Of a DNA stretch of 64,000 nt, positions 58,622-64,000 are shown in pieces. The notes under the pieces are model-generated. The model made no database searches. It saw nothing but the letters and a program-made list of their open reading frames with translations, and was not told where the DNA came from. Numbering within the stretch: position 1 is the stretch's first letter; every line of letters begins with the position of its first letter. The DNA lies in assembly GCA_947474595.1 (NCBI GenBank), contig CANJIV010000001.1:372001-436000 (forward strand), read 5' to 3'. The DNA is from Solirubrobacterales bacterium. GTDB taxonomy: Bacteria > Actinomycetota > Thermoleophilia > Solirubrobacterales > Solirubrobacteraceae. The position numbers were made by a program, and so were the translations under genes.

Positions 58622-60037
58622 ATGCACTCTTTACGCAACCGACTCACGCTCGTCTTCTTCGCAATTACTCTGACCGCGGTAGGGGGGATCTATCTCTACG
58701 TAGTACCTCCGCTGGAATCACGTTTAAAGGCCGAAAAATTAAGGGCGCTTTCGGTCTCTAGTGGCGCATACTCTGGCCAAATCATCGATGCGATTAGGCG
58801 GAACATAGACTCGCCTATCGTCGATCGCATAGTCCGCCAAGCCGCCGACCGAGCCGGTGCTCGCGTGACGCTATATGGCGTCGCCGGAGACATACGAACC
58901 CTACGACTTTTCCGAATATCGGACTCTTCAGTCAGCCTAGAAACCGAGCGCATCGGCGAGCGCGCGGCCCTAGATGCCGCGCGCTCGGGTAAGACGATCA
59001 CGGCCACCGAGGCTCGTAACTCCGGGCGCATCGCGTCGGCAGCGCGATCACTGCTCGTGAACGGAAAGGTCACACAAGTCGTGGTCTTTTCTCAACCACT
59101 AAACGACGTCACCAACAACGTCGCTTTGATACGCGAGCAGATCCTCATAGCCGGCGCGGTGGCACTGCTCTTTGCTGTCATCGCTGGATGGGTTGTCGCG
59201 TCGGCCTTGGCCCAACGCATCAAACGGATAGAGCGCGCGGCTAAGCAGGTAGCTGGGGGTGACTTCTCTCAGCCGATTCCCGTCGACTCCGTCGACGAAC
59301 TAGGCCAGCTTGCTACCGCTTTTAACGAGATGCAACGACAACTTGCTCACCTTGAGGGTGCTCGCAGAAGGTTCATCGCGACGGCCTCACACGAGTTACG
59401 CACTCCCGTATTCTCACTCGGAGGCTTTGTTGAGCTGCTTGAAGATGAGGAGCTTGACGAGGACACACGACGCGAGTTTCTCTCTCAGATTCACGCTCAG
59501 GTAGTGAGGATTCAAGAGCTCACCACCAACCTATTAGACCTTTCGCGTCTAGAGTCGGGGTCTCTGGAGCTGACCCCCGAGGCCACCGACCTATGTGCCC
59601 TGGCAAGCGAGATCGGGGGCGAGTTCTTGGCGATCCTCGCCCAGCACGGCTCGAGCCTAGCGCTGGACGTCCCAGCAGGGGCCGTAACTGCTCTCTGCGA
59701 CCCTGATCGCACCGCCCAGATCTTGCGCATCCTTGTCGACAATGCGTTAGGCCACACCCCCGTAGGCACGGCGATTACCGTCCGCGTAACGTCTGGAAAC
59801 GGCCTCGGGCGGATCGAGGTGCGCGACCAAGGCTCGGGGATCAGCGACGACGAGCTGTCGCGAATATTCGAACCATTCTTCACCTCTGACGACCGCCAGG
59901 GAGCAGGGCTAGGCTTAGCAATCGCACGTGAGCTAGCCGGACAGATGGACGGAACCCTCAGCGTAGATTCAGCCCCTGGGCAGACCACCTTCACACTCGA
60001 ACTACCCAGCCACTCCGATCGCCCCCTATCCTCGTAG
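58622..60037 (+). CDS. Membrane sensor histidine kinase (HAMP/HisKA/HATPase)
   Basis: A 471-residue kinase: TM1 (about 7-29), an extracytoplasmic sensor of about 140 residues, TM2 (about 174-196), HAMP (about 197-245), then HisKA with FIATASHELRTPVFSLGGF (H257) and an ATPase domain with ILVDNALGHTPVGT, VRDQGSGISDDEL and GAGLGLAIARELAGQ. The sensor domain has no family I recognise. It phosphorylates the adjacent OmpR-type regulator. Its stop overlaps the region of the HtrA start, so an envelope-protease stress circuit is plausible. Confidence 0.93.
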   Translation: MHSLRNRLTLVFFAITLTAVGGIYLYVVPPLESRLKAEKLRALSVSSGAYSGQIIDAIRRNIDSPIVDRIVRQAADRAGARVTLYGVAGDIRTLRLFRISDSSVSLETERIGERAALDAARSGKTITATEARNSGRIASAARSLLVNGKVTQVVVFSQPLNDVTNNVALIREQILIAGAVALLFAVIAGWVVASALAQRIKRIERAAKQVAGGDFSQPIPVDSVDELGQLATAFNEMQRQLAHLEGARRRFIATASHELRTPVFSLGGFVELLEDEELDEDTRREFLSQIHAQVVRIQELTTNLLDLSRLESGSLELTPEATDLCALASEIGGEFLAILAQHGSSLALDVPAGAVTALCDPDRTAQILRILVDNALGHTPVGTAITVRVTSGNGLGRIEVRDQGSGISDDELSRIFEPFFTSDDRQGAGLGLAIARELAGQMDGTLSVDSAPGQTTFTLELPSHSDRPLSS

Positions 60038-60039
60038 TG

Positions 60040-61260
60040 ATGCGCGCCAACCAACCCTCCCCCAAATTTCGACTCCCTCTTGTAGCGCTTGCAGCGGGCC
60101 TATCCACCGTGCTGCTAGCGCTCGCTGGCTGTGGTGGCTCAGGCGATCCAAGTTCTAATGGCAGCTCACAGGCGAGTCCGGCCTCCAAGGACAACGCCGC
60201 CGAAGTGATCGACGGCCACGTCACCCAAAGTGCCTTTAACCCCAGTGAGATCTACAAACGTGAAGCCCAAGGGGTCGTCACGGTGATCAGTGTTGTAGGC
60301 GGTAGTGCCGTCTCTGGAGAGGGACAGAGAGGGCTCGGCTCGGGCTTTCTGATCTCTAGCGATGGCGAAATCGCAACCAATGCCCACGTGGTTACGACAG
60401 GAACTGGCGCCAGCCTAAAGGCTGCCGAAGAGGTCTACGTCCAATTCGGCGACCGTAACACGGTTTCGGCGAAGATCATTGGGTACGACCCCAACAGCGA
60501 CTTTGCCCTACTAAAAGTCGATCCAGATGGTCTAGATATTGTTCCGCTTCCGCTCGGTTCAAGCGCAAACCTAATTGTGGGCGCGCCGGTTGCAGCGATC
60601 GGTAGTCCTTTCGGGCAGCCACAGTCACTATCGGTCGGCGTGATCTCGGGGATCGATCGCGCGATTGAGTCACTGACCAGCTTTAAGATCACCGGGGGTA
60701 TCCAGACCGACGCTGCCATCAACCACGGCAACTCGGGCGGGCCGCTGGTCAACGCCAAGGGTGAGGTGTTGGGTATTAACTCCCAGATAAAGACCTCCGG
60801 TGGTGGTGGTGAGGGAGTTGGCTTCGCCGTTCCAATCGACACCATCAAGCGTTCGCTTGCACAACTGCGGGCGGCTGGAAAGACCTCATACCCTTATCTA
60901 GGAGTCACGACCGTAGCGCTATTTCCAGAGCTGGCAAAGCGGTTTGGGCTAGGCGTAGCCGAAGGTGCCTGGGTTCAGACCGTCAGTCGCGCAGGACCCG
61001 CCGCGGCGGCCGGTATTCGCGCAGGAAGTAAGCAGGAACGGTTCCAGTCTCAGCCTTACGAGGCTGGCGGTGACGTCATCGTGGAGGTGGCCGGGGTGCC
61101 TATCCGCGCGGAATCTGATCTCGCTCGGTCGATTGAGACGCACAAGGCCGGAGAGACGATAACTATCGTCATCTACCGCGACGGGGGCCGCCGCGAGGTC
61201 AAAGTTAAGCTGGGCGAGCGTCCGCTAGGCAGCCTCAATCCGGCTGCCGCAAAGCCGTGA
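60040..61260 (+). CDS. HtrA/DegP-like serine protease lipoprotein with PDZ domain
   Basis: A 406-residue exported protease. The signal ends in a lipobox (LALAGC, C31), so it is probably anchored as a lipoprotein. The trypsin-like triad is visible: His in IATNAHVVT, Asp in DPNSDFALLKV and Ser in INHGNSGGPLVN. One PDZ domain follows (about 295-395). It degrades or refolds damaged envelope proteins. The ATG at 60040 is used; a GTG three bases earlier overlaps the kinase stop. Its placement after a two-component system suggests control by it. Confidence 0.93.
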   Translation: MRANQPSPKFRLPLVALAAGLSTVLLALAGCGGSGDPSSNGSSQASPASKDNAAEVIDGHVTQSAFNPSEIYKREAQGVVTVISVVGGSAVSGEGQRGLGSGFLISSDGEIATNAHVVTTGTGASLKAAEEVYVQFGDRNTVSAKIIGYDPNSDFALLKVDPDGLDIVPLPLGSSANLIVGAPVAAIGSPFGQPQSLSVGVISGIDRAIESLTSFKITGGIQTDAAINHGNSGGPLVNAKGEVLGINSQIKTSGGGGEGVGFAVPIDTIKRSLAQLRAAGKTSYPYLGVTTVALFPELAKRFGLGVAEGAWVQTVSRAGPAAAAGIRAGSKQERFQSQPYEAGGDVIVEVAGVPIRAESDLARSIETHKAGETITIVIYRDGGRREVKVKLGERPLGSLNPAAAKP

Positions 61261-62204
61261 GCGCCGACCTGACTACTCTGCGCGCGCTGGTCTCAGAGCT
61301 CGCCCACCAACTGCGCGACCGGGTCTTGCCCCAGCTCGGATCACACGCCGGCCGAGCGCACGCAAGTGCAGGTGCTGGAGGTGACATCACCTTCGCGATC
61401 GACGAGGAGGCCGAGGCCTACCTTGAAGAGTTTGTGGCTCAGCGCGCACCACGAGTGGCCTTCTACTCCGAAGACCGTGGCTTAGTAGAGCCGGCCGGAT
61501 CGGCTGAGTATGTCCTCGTCGTCGATCCAATCGACGGGACGCGGCCCGCCATGGCGGGGTTCGAGGCAGCCTGTGTCTCGGTTGCGTTAGCACCGATGCT
61601 CGACGGCGACCCGCTGATGGGAGACGTCTGTATCGGAGCGATCGTCGAGATCAAGTCCGGAGCTAGTTTTATCGCTGAGCGTGGACGCGGGCTGATCGCA
61701 TCCGTTCCGGTCTGCTTGAGCCAGAACCGAGCCCTCGATCGTCTCTTTTGGGTTTACGGGCTGCGTGGCCGCCCGGCCCGGCCGATGATGGAGGTGCTCG
61801 GAGAGATCGTCGATGCATCCTCGGTCGGCGGCGCGAGCTTCGAGCTAGGCTCGGCGACCTACGACATCACGCGCGTAGTGACCGGGCAGCTCGACGCCTA
61901 CGTCGAACCGGGGCCGCGGATGATCGCTGACGTACCGGGCATGCGAGAGGCCTTTGAGGCAGTCGGTGGCGGATCACTACTCAATAACTCTCCTTATGAC
62001 CTAGCTGCGGCGCTGCTGTGCGCGACCGAGAGTGGGGTAATCGTGACCGATGCTTACGGCAATTCGCTCGCCGACCGCCCGCTGTTGGGCTCAGGAGGCG
62101 ATTTTCAGATGTCAGTGATCGCTTCGGCCAACACCGAACTTCACGCCCTCCTCGTTGGCCAAATTGACGCCGGTATAGCGCGATTAAAGGCCGCCGCGAA
62201 CTAA
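61257..62204 (+). CDS. Inositol-monophosphatase-family phosphatase
   Basis: A 315-residue Mg-dependent sugar/inositol phosphatase. The metal motifs are VAFYSEDRG (Glu) and VVDPIDGTRPAMAGF (Asp-Pro-Ile-Asp-Gly-Thr), with a late Asp in MIADVPGM that may be the third ligand although the usual WDxAAG is not kept. Substrates in the family include inositol phosphate, fructose-1,6-bisphosphate and 3'-phosphoadenosine phosphate, and cannot be chosen here. It starts with GTG overlapping the HtrA stop by four bases. Confidence 0.85.
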   Translation: MSADLTTLRALVSELAHQLRDRVLPQLGSHAGRAHASAGAGGDITFAIDEEAEAYLEEFVAQRAPRVAFYSEDRGLVEPAGSAEYVLVVDPIDGTRPAMAGFEAACVSVALAPMLDGDPLMGDVCIGAIVEIKSGASFIAERGRGLIASVPVCLSQNRALDRLFWVYGLRGRPARPMMEVLGEIVDASSVGGASFELGSATYDITRVVTGQLDAYVEPGPRMIADVPGMREAFEAVGGGSLLNNSPYDLAAALLCATESGVIVTDAYGNSLADRPLLGSGGDFQMSVIASANTELHALLVGQIDAGIARLKAAAN

Positions 62205-62297
62205 TCTTCGAGTATCGTCGGACTTGCGCCATAGGGATTGAATCGCGAGACTCTGCGTGACTTACGGTTGACATAAGCGCGACGAGGCTCTTGATCG

Positions 62298-63770
62298 ATG
62301 ACAGATAAGAAGACACCGCTGATTCTGGTCTCCAACCGAGGCCCCGTGACCTACGGTCCGGATGGAATGCACCGCGGTGGTGGTGGACTAGTCACCGCAC
62401 TAATCGGCCTAGCCTCGCACCGAGAGGCGATCTGGGTTGCGTCGGCGATCACAGACGAGGACGCCGAAGTTGCCAGCGAGCACGGTGGCCAAGCCTTTGA
62501 AATTGACGGCGAGGACGGCAACTCATACAGCATCCGCTTTGTGAGTTCAGATCCCGATGCCTACGATCGCTTCTACAACATTTTCGCCAACCCCATGCTG
62601 TGGTTCATTCAGCACTATCTCTGGGACCTCTCTAACGCACCCGACATCCACCGCCATGAAGTCGACGCATTTGAGCTCGGCTACAAAGCGGTCAACGCTG
62701 ACCTCGCGGGCGCTGTCCTAGATGAAATCGAAGCGATCAAGGACCCGGTTGTGATGGTCCACGACTACCACCTCTACACACTGCCGGCCGTGGTGCGAAA
62801 GGCCCGTCCCGAAGTCTTCCTCCACCACTTCGTACATATCCCGTGGCCTCAACCGGATGCTTGGCGAGTCCTGCCAAAAGCAATCCGCGATGAGATCTAC
62901 AAAGGCATTCTGGCCAACGACATCGTTGGCCTGCATACGCACACCTACCGACAGAACTTCCTGCAGTGCTGCCGCGATCTAACCGCGTACGAAGTTGACT
63001 TCGGGCGCAGCATCGTCCACGTCGATGGGCGTGAGGTATGGGTTCGAGCCTATCCCCTGCCAATCGACTGGCGCGCTACGCAGTCGCTTGGCTCTCGCCC
63101 GCGCGTGGCCCAGTTCGAAGTCGAGCTTGATCATCGCAAGCGCGAATTTCTGATTCTGCGCGTTGATCGTGCCGACCTCTCCAAAAACGTCTTGCGCGGC
63201 TTCAGCGCCTTCGACATGTTCCTCGAGCAACACCCTGAGTTCTCTGAGCGCGTCACGTTCCGCGCGCAGCTGATGCCGTCACGGACCGACGTCCCTGAAT
63301 ACGCTGAATACCTTGAGCGGATCGAGGCCTTAGTGGCGACCGTCAACCACCGCCACGGGACGCCGGACTGGATGCCGATCCAACTGATCTTGCGCGATGA
63401 CCTCGACGAAGCCGTCGCTGCATACAAACGCTACGACGTGCTGATGGTCAACGCAATGTTTGACGGGATGAACCTCGTCGCCAAAGAGGGGCCGCTGGTG
63501 AACGAATGCGATGGCGTTTCGATCCTCTCAGAGAACACCGGCGCCCATGAAGAGCTCGGCGAGTTTGCGCTTTCGGTCAACCCTTTCGACATTCAGGAGA
63601 TGGCGGACTCGATCTATACGGCGCTGACAATGGACCCCGCCGAACGCGCTCGGCGGGCTGCCGGTCTCAAGGAGATAGTGACCAGCCGCGATCCAGGCAA
63701 TTGGATCGACGAACAGCTGCTTGATATCCGAGCCAAAGCCGCTGCCCAGGGGCGCGTCAGCCCGGCATAA
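62298..63770 (+). CDS. otsA: Trehalose-6-phosphate synthase (GT20)
   Basis: A 490-residue GT-B glycosyltransferase that joins UDP- or GDP-glucose and glucose-6-phosphate. The N-terminal LVSNRGPVTYG and HRGGGGLVTAL, the VMVHDYHLYTLPAVVRK block, HIPWPQPDAWRVLP, and the C-terminal NAMFDGMNLVAKEG and SENTGAHEELGEFALSVNP segments are intact. Its product is the substrate of OtsB, encoded 53 kb to the left. GAGG lies ten bases before the ATG, and a TTGACA -35-like box is at 62268-62273. Confidence 0.95.
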   Translation: MTDKKTPLILVSNRGPVTYGPDGMHRGGGGLVTALIGLASHREAIWVASAITDEDAEVASEHGGQAFEIDGEDGNSYSIRFVSSDPDAYDRFYNIFANPMLWFIQHYLWDLSNAPDIHRHEVDAFELGYKAVNADLAGAVLDEIEAIKDPVVMVHDYHLYTLPAVVRKARPEVFLHHFVHIPWPQPDAWRVLPKAIRDEIYKGILANDIVGLHTHTYRQNFLQCCRDLTAYEVDFGRSIVHVDGREVWVRAYPLPIDWRATQSLGSRPRVAQFEVELDHRKREFLILRVDRADLSKNVLRGFSAFDMFLEQHPEFSERVTFRAQLMPSRTDVPEYAEYLERIEALVATVNHRHGTPDWMPIQLILRDDLDEAVAAYKRYDVLMVNAMFDGMNLVAKEGPLVNECDGVSILSENTGAHEELGEFALSVNPFDIQEMADSIYTALTMDPAERARRAAGLKEIVTSRDPGNWIDEQLLDIRAKAAAQGRVSPA

Positions 63771-64000
63771 ACTCCGTACTTGCCCCTGGCTCACGCTGCT
63801 GGGACGGCGTTGGCCCGAGCACAACGGGCGGTGGCGGAAGGAGTGGAGCCAGATCCGCAGTCGGCCTCTTGGGGACCTTTTGTGGCTTTGATTGACCGCC
63901 GATATCGCCGGCTAGTGAGGTGCCCATTGCATCGGCGACTGGCCCAGTTTTTAGATCCCCGGGGGCGTCCGGTTGTGGTGTCGTGGTTGAAGTCCCAACA
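63757..64000 (-). CDS. Partial proline-rich C-terminal frame running off the right edge
   Basis: An open minus-strand frame enters from the right edge and stops at TGA 63757-63759, overlapping the 3' end of otsA by 14 bases. About 80 residues are visible, rich in Pro, Thr and Gly (for example APLLPPPPVVLGPTP), like a disordered tail of an exported or membrane protein. The start lies outside the window. A competing plus-strand frame from TTG 63780 is also open to the edge, so the coding strand is uncertain. Confidence 0.4.
   Translation of the reverse strand, partial: VGTSTTTPQPDAPGDLKTGPVADAMGTSLAGDIGGQSKPQKVPKRPTADLAPLLPPPPVVLGPTPSQQREPGASTEFMPG

Noticed and set aside
1-64000. Prophage, insertion sequence, integron, CRISPR or toxin-antitoxin pair
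   Set aside because: No transposase, integrase, recombinase, phage structural, Cas or recognisable toxin/antitoxin protein was seen, and codon use looks uniform by eye.

Overview
The window reads as ordinary, densely packed chromosome of an actinobacterium, most likely a Thermoleophilia (Solirubrobacterales-like) lineage. Pointers to Actinomycetota are the homodimeric AceE pyruvate dehydrogenase, an F420-type LLM oxidoreductase, a CtpE-like P-type ATPase, a class E sortase, an MtrA/RegX3-type two-component system and the OtsA/OtsB trehalose pathway. The DUF1385 (YqhQ) protein, the MpaB/DUF2236 protein and the IF-1 sequence favour Thermoleophilia. This placement is an inference from protein character; no rRNA lies in the window. 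Genes are tightly packed, with many 1-4 base stop/start overlaps. I see no phage, insertion sequence, CRISPR array or integron.

Layout, left to right. 0-6.1 kb: start of aceF, aceE, a class III aminotransferase, then a LuxR-type regulator/GAF-kinase pair. 6.1-6.4 kb: a gene-free stretch with strong base-paired structure and tandem terminator-like hairpins, the best candidate here for an undescribed RNA. 6.4-11.6 kb: MOSC protein, LLM oxidoreductase, two half-size TSUP transporters, otsB, a polyprenol-phosphate sugar transferase, thioredoxin. 11.7-24.5 kb: ileS, a PPK2 kinase, a lipoprotein, an alpha/beta hydrolase, fumC, a P-type ATPase, succinate-semialdehyde dehydrogenase with a MaoC hydratase, a 5' nuclease and a LOG protein. 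24.5-32.9 kb: ychF/PAP2, methylmalonyl-CoA epimerase, DUF1385/M20, rarA, a phosphoesterase gene remnant, an aldehyde dehydrogenase and an MpaB-like protein.

32.9-41.4 kb is a co-directional run for tetrapyrrole and molybdenum cofactors and haem export: Met8-like dehydrogenase, moaC, mogA, ccmABCD, hemA, hemC, cobA-hemD, birA. Nearly every junction overlaps, so supply of sirohaem, haem and cytochrome c haem is probably coordinated. 41.4-51.4 kb: a large SF2 helicase with a hyperacidic insertion, an AEC transporter, dtd, a secreted beta-propeller-like protein, tRNA-Arg(CCU), pyrE, an L,D-transpeptidase and a CPBP protease. 51.4-63.8 kb is envelope-centred: a bifunctional penicillin-binding protein, infA, thiL, a sortase with a degenerate M28-like membrane protein, a response regulator/histidine kinase/HtrA lipoprotein run, an inositol-phosphatase-family enzyme and otsA. 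A proline-rich reading frame runs off the right edge.

A recurring regulatory theme is a -10-like hexamer (TANNNT or close) 6-9 bases before the start codon with no Shine-Dalgarno sequence, so many of these genes are probably translated from leaderless mRNAs. Classical Shine-Dalgarno sites are clear for aceF, trxA and fumC.
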